The notes beneath the pieces were generated by a model that was not told the DNA's origin, did no database searches, and saw only the letters and a list, made by a program, of their open reading frames with translations. The translations under genes were made by a program, and so were the position numbers. This document shows positions 20,691 through 33,093 of a DNA stretch of 45,512 nt, piece after piece. Position 1 is the stretch's first letter, and the number at the start of each line of letters is the position of its first letter. The stretch lies in NCBI GenBank assembly GCA_015680685.1, contig MNCI01026671.1, positions 5,587 through 51,098 on the forward strand. Direction: 5' to 3'. Origin of the DNA: Gnetum montanum (lineage: Eukaryota > Streptophyta > Gnetopsida > Gnetales > Gnetaceae).

Positions 20691-23302
20691 CTTCCAGGAT
20701 CAAAGAATTTCTTGGGAAGGTGGCCCACCTTAATCCAGTTAGTAACAACATGTGTTAACATAACCGCATGTGTTGAGCTCGGTGTTTGGTTTGAAGGGAA
20801 CCCTGAAGCCTTATTTGATAGGGAGGTGTTCAGAGGTTCAACTGCTTGTGGTTGTGAGGGCTTGGTTGGACTGTTGGTTCTGAAGAAAGGTCTTTTCTTC
20901 ATAAGGTTGTTAGAACCAATTGTGGGTTGAGGATTCACAACCCTCGTGACATTACGTTGCTTCGGTTGAGTAGAGAGTTCCCCTTGCATTGCTGGAGTGG
21001 GTTGTAATGGAGCTATTGATGTGAGAGTTGTAGATGGATTTGGAGGATGGTATGTTTGTGGGTTATCTCCCCTAGGAGAAGGAGTCCCATAATACTCCCG
21101 AGCTTGGTAGTGATGTTGTGGTGTCACATGACCAACAGAGTCACGTGGAGAGATTGGCTACTGCACGTAGTAGCCATATGGATACGGTTTTTGGTAGGGG
21201 TATTGTTGTCTTGGTGGTGGCATCCCCCATGACTGTGGGTATTGTCACTATTGATGTTGCTCAATGGGTTGTGGTGGAGTTTCACTTGGATAATACATTG
21301 AAGGTTGGTGGAACTGCCTTGGGCTACCTTGGGGATAAGGTAACCGTCGGGGTGCTTGCCATTTGTTAAGTCATGGATTGAGTGCATACACCCCAGACTC
21401 TTGTAGATGTGAGATTACTGGGCAACATCCCTTAGGATGATCATATTGACATATCTCACATCCACCGTCATTGTCCATATCTGAATCCACAACCCCTTCG
21501 GTGATGGCCATTTTACCCTTACCCTTGTTACGTGCATTATCTACTTCTCTCCTTTTCTTTTTGTCATAGTCACTACCTCGCTCCTTAGACTCCTCTATGA
21601 TTTTAAGAATAGTTTCAAACCTACTATCTAGGGAGTCCCACATTTGGTCTACCTTTGTTGTTAATTTTTACTATTCACCATCTCCTCGAGTGGTGACTAT
21701 TCCTCCTCCTCACAAAATCTCACTCCTCTTTTTTGGAGGGAAGGATCTTGGTTGTACTCTTTCGCACTTTCTCTCTTATGTAGCTCCCCTTCTTCCTTGG
21801 CGACTTGCTCTAGAAATCTATGAACCTGATGAGACCTAAGCTCTGATAATCTCCATTGGGCATACATTCCAAGGGTTCTCCTTGTTTCATGCCTAAGTCC
21901 ATCTATGAGATGACGTAGTTGATCCCACTGTGAATAATGATGGCCCGAGCAACGATGTAATAGGGCATAATAATGGCCCATGGTAGCATCCAAGGGTTTA
22001 TGATTTCCTTGCTTCCATCCTTGGATTTGCTTTCATAGGTTAGACACTTGGGAGTACATTTGGTACTTATCATTAAACAATTCTAACATTGTACTCCACC
22101 TTCGATTGGATTCCAGTTCTAAGGACTGGTACTAGCTTTTCGCTTCTTTTACTAGTGTCCTTGGGAACAACTTCAGGATTTGCCATTCATTCTTGATGTT
22201 TTGCAAGGCACATGCATCGTGGAATGCTTGTAGGTGATTTTGAGGATCAGCGTTGTATCCCCCTTCAAATCATGGAATATTGTTCATGTCTAACCTCTTG
22301 ATCCTACTATCCTTTTGATGCCTTGTTGGAACTCTTACGGCCTCCGTGATATCTAGCATGCTTCTAGTTGCGAGTAGGGGTTCTTCATGGTCATCTCATT
22401 CATAGCATTTGTGATGTCTATGTGGTTCCCTACTCTCCCTTCTTTTATGCTGTGATTCCTTAGAGTGCCCTTGTCCTCGTTCTCAACTATCTCGTTGATG
22501 TTTTTCACTCTATTTTCCTTTATCCTCATGGTTAAGTTCCATATGATTGCGTCTGGGACACTGAAGGAGAGGGTGAATGTCATGATGAAGGTGAAGAAGA
22601 AGGAGAACCATCGCCATGATGATGTTTTTTACCTTCTCTTCGGTGGCCTTGGCCTTGATTGTGATTACAATTAGAATGTTCGCCCTTATCGTGTGTTTGT
22701 GTTCCCTTGTTGAACACTTCATGTTCATGGGGATCAAAACTAGGGTTGTGAACTGTGGAGTGAAGGTTCTGATACGCCATCTCTTGACCATCGTTAGGAG
22801 GGGGAACATCATTTCGTGGGGAACTTGTTGAAACCGGTTCACCATCCCAAATTTCACTTAAAACATGCAGGGTGTTATGGGGCCATTTACCCTTCAAGGA
22901 TGTGTGGTAACTCTCTTGTCGCAAGTCCAATTGATGTTGCACTTCTATGGGATGATAGTCCCTTGTGTCATGATCACATGCAACATATTTCATGTATAAA
23001 AGAAGCATGCCTATTTGTGTGAGAGCACGAAGGAGCATGTTGGGGACTGATCGGTCTGGAGGCAACACTATGTTACCCTCCAAGTCTCTCCAATGTAGTT
23101 GTTCATCTTGATGGAGAATAAAGGTAAAGTTGGGTACATACTCATCGTGATGAGTATATAGCGCATGAAACTGTTGAGGAACTGGCAGATCTTGGTTACG
23201 TGTGTTATGCCATCGACTGTCTCTTATGTTAGTCCGAGGCGGTGAAGTTCTCTTGTGTGAAGAAGAAGACATTTTCTTCTTGTTTTGTGTGTGATTTACC
23301 AT
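20657..23302 (-). pseudogene. gag: gag of element B, frameshifted
   Basis: Starts at the ATG 23302, about 100 bases from the primer site. The first 240 codons (to 22580) are open and contain FILHQDEQLHWRDLEG, the N-terminal part also found in element F. The capsid core follows in two shifted frames (22583-22020 and 21993-21697, with LLHRCSGHHYSQWDQLRHLID), then returns to the original frame at 21643. A zinc knuckle CEICQYDHPKGC lies near 21420-21460, followed by a Pro/Gln/Tyr-rich tail to 20660. The frame of the first and last parts is the frame of pol, so gag-pol was probably one polyprotein. Confidence 0.85.
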
Positions 23303-23398
23303 TGTCTTATCTTTTCTTGATTAACCCTAAGGGTTCGTTCTATCATCCCAACGATATGGATGATTTCCTATGTTCTACGTAGCGCACAAACAACTAAG

Positions 23399-23416
23399 TC
23401 CCTGGTAACGGCACCA
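23399..23416 (-). other. Primer binding site of element B, decayed tRNA-Asp type
   Basis: Matches the tRNA-Asp site of element C at 15 of 18 positions; the three differences are transitions. It lies one base inside the 5' LTR. Confidence 0.85.
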
Positions 23417-23417
23417 A

Positions 23418-24206
23418 TGATGAGTGGCGAGGTACCCCTACACTCAAACATACAAATACGAGCGTTTCACGTGTGATTTGATCAAACTCCAAGGACTAAG
23501 TGCTTACACGCCTTAATGGAACACTCAAGGTTAATTAATCGTTGTCTTCCCAAACTTACTTGTATTGTCACGGTTGTATGGTTAAGTAAGCTTGAGGTAT
23601 ATGCTTTTTATAACTTTTATGTTTTTAAGGTCTTATGCTAATAGGGGGAAGGTAAAGATAACTAAGTGACTAACTTTCATTAACTATTCACTAACTAAGT
23701 TCTAATTGTTCCTAACACCAGTATCTTTTCCCACTTACTGCACACATCTTGAACCAGTGCAACGTTGCTGGGATTACCAAATGCCACTTGTTACTGGGTT
23801 ACCAAGCGCTACACACATGCTCGAAGTGGTCATACTGAGTGTACTTAACTAGGAGAGTCAAGGGTTGAGAGAGAGAGATTAATTAACTAGGAAAGCATTT
23901 AAACATTCAACAATAATTAATTACTATTTAGCTTAATTTTTATGTTGCAAGGTTTATCAAAAAGTTTGTCTTTATTACTGTACACAAATGTGTGCTCAGG
24001 TACAAATTGCTCGAATAAAGATCCATTCACTCTATGACTCCTATTATGGGCACACAAGAATTATTCTAACTCTAGAATGGTAAAACTACAAGAGTTTAGC
24101 TAAGGATCTAAATCTAATTCCCTTGAACAAGGGAAGTCACCTCTTAGTTATAGAAATTGAGGTAGGACACGATATCGCGGGGTGGATGCGATATCGCAGC
24201 TCATCA
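23418..24206 (-). repeat. 5' LTR of element B
   Basis: 789 bases, TGATGAG...CTCATCA, collinear with 14431-15250 apart from scattered substitutions and a shorter palindrome block (two GATATCGC units, 24167-24197). The TATA position reads TATAACTAAG (minus strand, about 24144-24153), a changed box in the LTR that would drive transcription. Confidence 0.92.
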
Positions 24207-25207
24207 CATGGCTTCTTTTATAATTTGGGAGAATTGGATGGGATATCTCATAATTAGTACTATATTTGATCAACTTAACCCAAGCATGATCATGCGCCTG
24301 AATGACATGTATAAGTCTATTCATTACAAGAACATTAATATCCTCAAGTTTTTGGATGTTCCATTATTTGGCTTCTTTTACTTGTGTAATATCATTCTAC
24401 TTGGCCAAATATAAATGCTAAAATCCCTTTCCTTTAGACCAAAGAATGACAGTTGCAAGGATACATTATAATCTTGCTAAAGAGAAACTTATTCATGTTA
24501 AGTTTTTTGTTTAATGTCAAATTTTCTCATTATTGCCATTTTCATATTTTCTGTCTAAGAAATTTGAAATTAAGGTTATATACCAAGGAAAAATGATAAA
24601 TTTCAATGATATGATAGGAAATAACAAAGAAAAGAGGATAAAATCACATAAAGAAGAAGCTAAGCCTCTCTCTATTATTACAAATAAAGGTTAAGAGCCT
24701 TAAAATTAAATCCAGAGAGTGAGAGAGTAGTAAGAAAGTGTTTAATTTTTAGTTGAGTGTTGTCATTTTGTTTTTCCTTCTCTCTTACTCATCTCCAATC
24801 CATTTAATGATGTTCTTCATTGTAAGCATTGAAGTTTCTCAAGAAGATTAGAAGTTTTAGCAATAAAGTTTCAAGAATTTTCAAGCATTCTCAAGCAATT
24901 TCATATTTATAGCTCTCCTTTCAAGATTTATGAAGCTTTGAAGCTTTTTCTATTTTCATAAGCCCTCCATATCAATCATAAATACAAAATCTCTTACATT
25001 TCATCTCACATCATTCATAATGATCTCATTATCTTACATTTCACAATTCTCTCACAAAGTCTCAATTTCATAATGCTCACATATGGCAATATGCACAAGT
25101 TCATTAAAGATTGAAGAAATCAAGATTTAGAGGAAGAAGAGGAATATTGATAATGGCTAATCTCATATCATTTCATTTCAAGTTAATTTTTATGCTTTCA
25201 TCATATA
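24207..25207 (+). repeat. Repeat R, copy 2, second fragment
   Basis: Collinear with 8445-9455 of copy 1, starting with the CATGG duplication. The TATA position reads TACAAATAAAGG (24679-24690) against TATAAATAGAGG in copy 1. The apparent open frame at 24208-24414 is a chance opening in this repeat. Confidence 0.8.
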
Positions 25208-25903
25208 TGATTGTGGGTGTGTGGGGGAAGTGGAGGGGAAAGTGTGGAGCAACAATGACTAGAATGATTGTCAAATGATTACATAATGATTGTACAAAAG
25301 CTTGCACATTTCCCAATAAGAATGGTGTCTTCTTGTAGCCACTATGTTTCCAAATTTATCTTGGAACTTGTGCAATGGCTAGTTAATGGTCATGGAAGGT
25401 TTCTTCTTTGTGGCTGAGACATCTTTCTGCATCTGGCCTCCATTTTGGAAAGACATCTTTATCTAGTGAAAAATGCCTTTTTGTAACTAGGCTTAATTCT
25501 AGGAAGATGTCTTTGTTTGATGAAAGACATCTACTATTTTTTAGAGATGTCTTTGCCTATGTTGCCTTCAATTCTACTAAGACATCTACTATTTCTTGAA
25601 GATTTCTTTCTTTGCTTCCTTTGCATTTTTTTTCTTCATTCCTTATTCATGATCTTGCACTTCTGCATGTTCCAATGATGTTAAATTTGCTTGTAAGCCA
25701 TTTGGTCTTTGTCCATGTTCTTTCAATTCTTGCATGTTTTCTTGAGACCTTGTGGATGACCTTTTCCTTTGAGCTCACTAGTTTGTTCCTTGTCATCTCA
25801 TCTTGGTTTCCATGTACTTTTTCCTACAAACATAACAACCACACAACCATACAAACAACTTTTGATTCCATTTTACTTAATGTTTTGACACACTAGAAGG
25901 TCA
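25208..25903 (-). repeat. 3' LTR of copia element 1, internally deleted
   Basis: Matches 29750-30481 over most of its length (TGTACAAAAGCTT, TTGGAACTTGTGCAATGGCTAG, repeated AAGAYATCTTT words, TAATGTTTTGACACAC end). The first ~40 bases are a G-rich start resembling 29238-29275; about 470 bases between are missing. Confidence 0.75.
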
Positions 25904-25974
25904 AAAATCTTTTCTTTTTTGGTGATGTTTAAGACTTAAAAAAATGGGTTAGTGATCATACAAATATAGTTCAT

Positions 25975-25995
25975 GCTCTCCCCCTTTTTGAATAG
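25975..25995 (-). other. Polypurine tract of copia element 1
   Basis: Minus strand AAAAAGGGGGAGAGCATG, the usual copia polypurine tract wording, about 75 bases inside the 3' LTR. Confidence 0.6.
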
Positions 25996-27635
25996 TAGCA
26001 AAAAGGATAAAGCACATTAAGTCTATAAGGAGATATCATAAAAGGACAACATTTCAATAGTATAACCTAGAAAACAATTCTTTCCTTTTCTGAAAAGTAG
26101 CCATACCATAGTCATAAAAGATATGAATTGTGTTCAATCTCTATTCAAATAAATCTCTAAGTAATATAAAGCATTTTCAAAGATATTACTATAATGAATA
26201 TTATGAATCATTTGCAATCCTTCAAAATAGAGATACGAGTACTTGCTTCAGTGAAGTCCATATAAAGAAGAGATTCTTAAGTAGTTAAGGAAAGATAAAT
26301 TCATAGCATGCTAAAATACCATTAGGTGAAAAGACACAACCTTAAATATTGAATTTGTATGTTGTCTTCAATTAAGATCTATCATTTTTAGTTGAAAACA
26401 AGGTTAGAAAGAATAGGCCATAACTAATCCAAACATTAAAAAACTTTCAATTAATATTTAAGAAAGAATAAACTTAAATGCCAAAGGCTAAATATTAAGC
26501 AGATAGAATCAACTCTCATTTAAAATTTATATCTTCAAGATTCTAAATGCATCTCTTATCATAATTTTCAAGGGGCTCAATATTTAAGGATCAAATAACC
26601 TATCTTTTTAAACCAATAAAATCATAAGGTAAACCAATAATTCATGATTCCATTAGAACTCAACTCTTATGAAAACATCATGAAGGTAATTATGTGGCAA
26701 GGAAGAAAAGATACACTTGTCAAAATAAATTCTCATGAAGAAGGAAAAATACCAAATAAAAACAAGTGAATTGCCAAAAATAGCCAAGAATATTTTAGCA
26801 AGATGTTTAAACAGTAACCAAATGATATCACATTGGTAAAATTTATGTAAGGCATCTTAACCAAGAGTTAATTCTACTTTTCCCGTAGATACTATACCAT
26901 ACCATTGCATGACATGAATTCTTGCTCATTTTGTGATATTTTGCTATTTAAGTGTTTCTTGGTCAAAGTCTTCAAAGACTCCCCCTACATTGGTGACCTC
27001 CAAGATGATGATGGATAACGAGGAACAAGCTCCCCCTACATGTGCAGCTCTTCTTGGGCTTTTAAGATCAACTCGTAAACATTGTAAATCACCAAAGCAC
27101 TACAATTGTAGATCAACATTAAGATCAAATGTGGAGACCAAGGTCTCTAATTAGTAATATTAATGTAATTTTTAGAGGCTTGATTATCTCATAAATAGTA
27201 AAAAGATTTTAAAAGACATGGTATTAGAAGTAGATCATGCAAAATAAAAAGCAAGACAAAACTAATTGAACTTATTACATGATAGAGGCCCAAAAGAACT
27301 CAATACAAGTGATGTACTACATATTTTCATAAAATCAATTACATCAATCTCAAAATGAATATAAGAGATGCTCTAAATAATTATTCTAACATTGATCTAG
27401 ATAAGACACAAACAATTTGGACTTTTCAAATCATATACATATAAATTAACTAGCAAGCAAAGAGATGGAAAGTTACTTTGACTTACCTTTCTTAAAGATG
27501 AGAAGAAAAGATTAATGGAGTTTGAGATGGGGTCCCCTATCATGAAGTACCTCCTCATCCTTATGTTCTCATTCATTAGATCATGTATGTGATGTCTCTA
27601 TTTTTTCATGTTCTTTATGATAGAACCTTTGATCA
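25996..27635. other. Internal non-coding part of copia element 1
   Basis: The position where pol should be. AT-rich, no conserved domain. CTCCCCCTACAT blocks at 26979 and 27030 (AGGGGGAG on the minus strand) are further polypurine-tract-like words. Confidence 0.5.
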
Positions 27636-27636
27636 A

Positions 27637-29182
27637 TTATTGCAGTATTTTCAATTCTTCACTTTTCTTTATTTTCAACTTCTGGTGCTTGCACAATTTC
27701 CTTACCAAAGTCTTTTTGACAAGATCAAGTGTCAATATTCTTTTGATCATCATGAAAATTGTTAAGGGTTTGCTTACTACCACAATATTTACATAGAAAT
27801 AAAGTATTCTCCTCATGAGCAATATTATCAAACTTGACTATGCTTGAGCTTAAATTTTCATGTGTGACTTTCTCCAACTTCTTTGGCTATTTTTTCAAGA
27901 GTGTCTTCTCCTTGAACCTTTATGAAATTCTTAAAAACGATTAGTTGTTGTATCTCAACTTTTACATTTGAAATATCTTCTTTCACTTCAAAGTGGATAA
28001 CATCTAGCTTAGAAATTACAAATTTCTTTACTTTCTTAATTAAATAATGTAAAAGAAAAATTTCTTCTTTAGGTTCACTATACCTTTCATCACAGTTACC
28101 CACTTATTCAGCCATATGTGAGGAGTTTTCATTTGTAAGCACCATGTATATGATGTGTTAATCTTTTGAAGAATTGCATGCTTCTTCTTCACTTTGCTCA
28201 CCATCATCCCACCTTGTATAAAAGTTGGTATTTTTCAATTCTTCATCATTGGATCTATTCTTTGGATAAACCCTGCTATCACTAGCATATTTGAAGGTCA
28301 TATGGCATTTTCCTCCACAAAGCCAACATTCTATATAAGAGAAATCTAAGTTAGAATTCAAAAAGTTTTTACCTCTTTCTCTACCTTTGAAAAGATTGTG
28401 TCTGTGCTAAAATGCTCCTTTATTTCTTCTTGTCAACAAACATTATAGCTTTCTTGAGAGAAAGACAATCTCATCTTCACTACCCTCTTCATGCTCATTG
28501 AACTCCTTCTCCTTGGAGGCAATCTTTAGAGTAATTAGTCTCTCTTAGATGGATTCTTCACTTATGAGATTCGTTTCATAGGTGATGAGAGCACTTTGAA
28601 GTTCCTCAAATTTTAGAGTGGAGAAATCTTTGATCTCTTCCATAGCTGTGACCTTTGGTTTGAACTTTAGTTGAAGAGTTTTGATCATTTTGATGATAAC
28701 ATCACTCTTGGGTAAATCTTTACTTGTACCTCTAATAGCTACAATAATATCATTTTCTCTAGAGAAGTAATCTTTTATTTTCTCACCTTCTCTCATTTTG
28801 AGTTTATCATACTCACTTTGCAAAACTAACAATTTAGATTATTTTACAATAAACATTTCTTCATAAGTAGCCTCTAAAGTTTTCCAAATTTCTTTGGCCA
28901 TCTTACATCCTACTCCTCTATTAAAGTTAGATTTTTCAAGGCATAATATAAATAATTCTTTACTTTAGAATCAAACATGAACTTATCTTTTTTCTCTTGT
29001 GTTCATTTGTTGCAAGCCTTGATGATGTTGGTGAAGCTATCTATAGGCAGAGTGTACCCTTTATGAATTGACTTCGAAACTATAAACTACATGGATTTGA
29101 ATAATCCTTGCATTCTAGCTTTCTAGTAGATGAAGTCAAATCTATGAAAAAAGGATGGCTTTGTGTAAGATGGCCCCTTCAT
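27637..29182 (-). pseudogene. gag: Copia-type gag of copia element 1
   Basis: Starts at ATG 29182 with KGPSYTKPSFFHRFDF (the DUF4219-like opening of plant copia gags) and a stop soon after. The UBN2-type gag core is open at 28832-28545 (SEYDKLKMREGEKIKDYFSR, MEEIKDFSTLKFEELQSALI). A zinc knuckle at about 28287-28328 reads CWLCGGKCHMTFKY, with Tyr where the last Cys should be. A charged, helix-rich tail follows (28103-27858). It is closely similar to the gag of copia element 2. Several stops and frameshifts separate the segments. Confidence 0.85.
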
Positions 29183-29222
29183 TGTTCACTCTTGATGTTG
29201 ATGATGAAAAAGAAGTGTAATA

Positions 29223-29235
29223 GGCTCTGATACCA
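29223..29235 (-). other. Primer binding site, initiator tRNA-Met type
   Basis: Minus strand TGGTATCAGAGCC, the standard copia primer site, two bases from the LTR end. Confidence 0.93.
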
Positions 29236-29237
29236 CT

Positions 29238-30481
29238 TGAGGATTGTTGAATGTAGAGGGGTGGGGGAGATGAATATGTTTCCAAAAATAAAATTCTTTG
29301 GGACAAAGCATACACACCAAATTTGGCATGGTTTCCCAACTTGAGTAGTCCACACTCGGAGGATAGTTTGCAAGCACATCTCTAGACTTTGTTAGTCTCA
29401 AATGTGGTTTGAAAGATACCACACCCTATACAAGCTCTAAGCTCCACTCTATAGTGATTCAATTCTATGAATCCACTCAACTCTGCAAGGTCCTAACAAG
29501 CTTAGAATATGGTTTTTAGGATTCCATAACCTTTACAATCTTGAGAGTTGCTTCAGAGTGTTGTGGCACTACACCAACAGTAAATCCTGCAGAATCTCAA
29601 AAAGCTTAAGTAAGATTCCTTCTAGCAAGAAGTACATCAGCCCTGTAGGGCAACATAAGAGAACAACAATTACAAGGGATGAATGCAACTCAGTTTGCTG
29701 ATCCTTGTACTTGAGGTACAACTCATTGTACAACATACAAAAGATAATACAATGAGGAGCAATAATGATTATAATGATTTTCAAATAATTACTCAATGAT
29801 TGTACAAAAGCTTACACCTTTCCCATTAAGAATGATGTCTTCTTATAGTCACTATGTTTTCAAATTCATCTTGGAACTTGTGCAATGGCTAGTTAATGAT
29901 CATGGAAGATGTATTCTTCATGGTTGAGACATCTTTTTCCATTTGGCCTTCATTCTGGGAAGATGTCTTTGTTTGGTGAAAGATGTCTTTCTATAATTAG
30001 CCTTCATTCTAGGAAGATGTATTTTTCTAGTGAAAGACATCTTCATCTACTGAAAGATGTTTATTGTTGTGCAAAGATGTCTTTGCCTGTGCTACCTTTA
30101 ATTCTACAAAGATGGCTGCAGAGATTTCTTTGCCTGTGTTGCCTTCAATTCTACTAAGACATCTACTATTTCTTGGAGATGTCTTTATTTGCTTTCTTTG
30201 CATTTTAATTTCTTCATTCCTTGTCCAAAATCTTACACTTATGCATGCTCCAATGATGTTAGCTTTGCTTGTAAGTTATTTGTTCTTTGTCCACATTCTT
30301 TGAATTCTTGCATGTTTTCTTGAGACCTTGTGGATGACATTTTCCCTTAAGCTCACTAGTTCATTCCTTGTCATCTCATCTTGGTTTCCCATGTACTTTT
30401 TCCTACAAACCCAACAAACACACAACCATATACATAACTTTTAATTTTGTTTTACATAATGTTTTGACACACAAAAGATCA
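29238..30481 (-). repeat. 5' LTR of copia element 1
   Basis: 1,244 bases from TGAGGATTG to AAAAGATCA on the + strand. The U3 half (29900-30200) contains repeated AAGAYGTCTTT/AAGACATCTT words. It is the reverse-orientation relative of the LTRs at 32034 and 37417. Confidence 0.85.
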
Positions 30482-30790
30482 ACATAGATTTATCACAAAT
30501 CTTGAATAAAATAGATTAGATTTCATTCAAGTTGAGTGTTTCAAAATCAAAATTCTTTATTAATCAAATTTCATTGCTCAGTAGAAACCTTAAGTAGTAT
30601 CATCTATAAATTGTTGGGACATATCAATTTTATTAGCATTACCATAACTGAATCAATATGTTTTAACTACATTGATTACCATTGTTGGAAAAATCTTCAA
30701 TGACATGACAAAGATCAATATCATTTTGATTATCATCAATTTGAATGATTCCCATTGATAATGCTAAATTTTAGAATATTTCAAGAATTT
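30482..30790 (+). repeat. Repeat R, copy 2, third fragment
   Basis: Collinear with about 9685-9990 of copy 1 (TTATCACAAATCT, GATTAGATTTCATT, TAAATTTTAGAATATTT). Confidence 0.75.
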
Positions 30791-32028
30791 TTATTCTCAT
30801 CTCTTGTAGTGATATCTAGAAACTTCCAAAAATCAAAGTCTTACTCGTTCTTGACTTTAGCATGTAACACCCCTAGGATTTTTAGAAAGATTAGCATTTT
30901 TTCTTTTACACTTACATTGGTTTTGTGGTTGAAACTTGGCTTAATAGAGGATCTTTCACTTTTCATTATTTATAATATGTGATATTTTGTCATTTTAATA
31001 TTATTTTAGTATTTTGGCATAAGACTTAATAATTAGTATAATTGTACTTTGATTTTCTTTTAATAAGTCTCACTTCTTTGTGATGATGTTTGACATGAGG
31101 CTTTATACTTTAACTTCTATAATTATTTTCATCATATGATCATTATCTTTAGTGGCATGAGACTTAATTACTGGTTAATTTGTCTTGAAATCCTACTAAC
31201 GTAATTTCTATTTAATAAGTCTTACCTCATATTTGTGGTTAATATGAGATTTTATATTTCTTTGTATCTTGATTATTATCTTATGATGCTAACCTTATTG
31301 TCTTTTGATAACGATAAGATGACTAGATGTGGGCCTTGCTAAAGGTGATGTTTATCTTTATCTTGAATCTCACATAGTATAGGTAGGTTAATAAGTCTCC
31401 AGTTAGAACCTTATAGAAGCCATGCATGGGAATTTGTAATTGGGCCTTTATAAGTAGGCTTCTTTCTCAAACATTATTTTTCATTCATGTCTTCTTTTAT
31501 CTTAAGTTTGTTGGTGCTTTGCACTTAGGGTCTCAAGAGGCTTGTTCATTAGTAGGGAATATCTTGTTGGTTTAGGAAGGTAGTAGATCTATTCTTTATT
31601 TCAAATTTCTTCTTAGGCTTAATGCTAATGTATATTCTTAATACCTTTTTTGAGTCTTATGCTTGCTTAAGTTACCTCAGTTATCAGATCTTGGAGTATA
31701 CTAGCTAATTTAGATATCGTAGAAGCTACAAAATATGCAAGCAACGTCAACTCAACAATAGTAGATAGTGTTGATATGGTATAAGACATATATGAGGTTG
31801 AGTATTAGATTAGTGGTGGTTAGTGTTAATGTGGTATGAAACACATGTGAGGCTGAGTTAGGTATCTTGGAAGCTAGCATGCATAGGCAATCCTTGCATG
31901 TTCTTAGGAGCTTTCAATCCTTCAAGGACACTTATATTTAGTTACTTGGGGATATTCCTAGATAAGACTCAGGCCTAGTTAGTTTAGGAGAAAACTGGAA
32001 TTAGGCTAAGGATTATAGTCAACAAGTT
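30791..32028. other. Intergenic, possible LTR-like fragment
   Basis: No gene. TTTATAAGTAGGCTTC at 31448-31463 resembles an LTR TATA box and is followed by a T-rich leader, but I find no matching partner or termini. Confidence 0.4.
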
Positions 32029-32033
32029 ACCTA

Positions 32034-33043
32034 TGTTTTTGGTATGTCAAAATGTTAAGAAAAATGGAAGACAAGATTGTTTGTATGTGTGATTGTTGTG
32101 CTTGTATGACAAGAACTTGGACTGAGATAAGAAGGTTTGTAGAAGATCATGGTTGTGGATAAGGAACGATGATCTCATCATGTAAAGGAAGGTTAAAAAA
32201 ATACATATTTGAGAAACATAAACGTCTTGGAAGAATTGGAGGATGCATAGCAAAAGACGTCTTCAAGAAATAGAAGACATCTTTCCTTAGGCAAATACGT
32301 CTTCCATGAGGTAAAGACATCTTCCAAGAATGGAGGTTTCAAAAAGACATCTTTCCCAAACAAAGACGTCTTCCTAGAATAGAGGGCAATGCAGAAAGAT
32401 GTCTTAGGCATGAAGAAGACATCTTTTATGATCATTAGTGATCATTGGCTAGTCATTGCATGAGTTCTAGGATGGATTTGAAAACATGATAGCTATAAGA
32501 AGACATCATATACATTGGGAAATGTGTAAGCTTATGTAATCATTGTACAATTATTTTGTCAATCATTGTGATCTCTATTGCTCTTCATTGTATCATCATT
32601 TGTTCATTGTAAAGCGTATTGTACCTCAAAGTGCAAGAATTAACAAACCTAGTTGCATTGATTCCTTCTTGCCCTGTGGGGTTGATGTGCTTCTTATGGG
32701 AAGGCATCTTGCTTAAGTTTGTTAGGATCATGTAGGATTGAGTAATTAGTATTGTGGCACGACACTTTGAAGTAAAGCTCAGGATTATAAAGGTTGTGGA
32801 AGCCTAGAAACTACATTCCAAGCCTAATGGAACCTTGGAGTGGGGCTTGAAGATTATATAGGGTATGGATCCTCTGAACTACATTTGAGAGTAACAAAGT
32901 CTAGAGGTGTGCTTGTGATCTACCCTCTAAGTGTGGACTACCCAAGTTGGAAACCATGTTAAATTTGGTGTGTCTGCATTTTCTCAAAAACTTTTTAATT
33001 TTAGGAACTTATTCATCCCCCCTTCTAAGTTTGATGATCCAGA
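32034..33043 (+). repeat. 5' LTR of copia element 2
   Basis: Starts TGTTTTTGG next to ACCTA and ends two bases before the primer site. U3 (32215-32435) contains about ten AAGACRTCTT-like words, several being the perfect palindrome AAGACGTCTT or its ACGTCTT core. The usual CA end is degraded (ATCCAGA). Confidence 0.82.
32219..32432. promoter_or_regulatory. AAGACRTCTT palindrome array in copia U3
   Basis: Words ACGTCTTGG, AAAGACGTCTTC, AAGACATCTTTC, TACGTCTTCC, AAGACATCTTCC, AAGACATCTTTC, AAGACGTCTTCC, AAGATGTCTTA and AAGACATCTTTT recur every 20-35 bases. GACGTC contains the ACGT core bound by plant bZIP factors; regulatory function is inference. Confidence 0.6.
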
Positions 33044-33045
33044 AG

Positions 33046-33058
33046 TGGTATTAGAGCC
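33046..33058 (+). other. Primer binding site of copia element 2
   Basis: TGGTATTAGAGCC, one transition from the initiator tRNA-Met site. Confidence 0.9.
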
Positions 33059-33093
33059 TAGTTGTCTTCTTTGTCATCTTCAAGAGTGAATAG

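Larger units (their letters stand above)
14431..24206 (-). mobile_element. Gypsy element B, Athila-like, full length, inactive
   Basis: Two LTRs in the same orientation, each from TGATGAG to CTCATCA, bound a 9.8-kb element with 5-bp target duplications CATGG (14426-14430 and 24207-24211). Read on the minus strand the order is LTR, tRNA-Asp-type primer site, gag with zinc knuckle, protease, RT, RNase H, integrase, long non-coding region, polypurine tract, LTR. The pol wording (IYPIADSEWISPLVIVPKKGG, RLIRW-like and HLSxL ends of RNase H, the integrase tail SPYELVYGK) and the primer site point to the Athila/Tat lineage. All coding parts have stops or lost catalytic residues. The element sits in repeat R copy 2; copy 1 at 8445-8449 is its empty-site paralogue. 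Confidence 0.93.
25208..30481 (-). mobile_element. Copia element 1, gag-only, nested in repeat R
   Basis: Two related LTRs, an initiator tRNA-Met primer site and a copia-type gag on the minus strand, but no protease, integrase or RT, so the element is non-autonomous. It interrupts repeat R copy 2. The outer flanks are ATATA (25203-25207) and ACATA (30482-30486), one mismatch from a target duplication. About 230 bases of repeat R expected at the junction are absent. Confidence 0.8.

Noticed and set aside
32215-32435. AAGACRTCTT array as a CRISPR-like array
   Set aside because: The units are short palindromes with irregular spacing inside a eukaryotic LTR U3; no constant repeats of CRISPR length and no cas genes.
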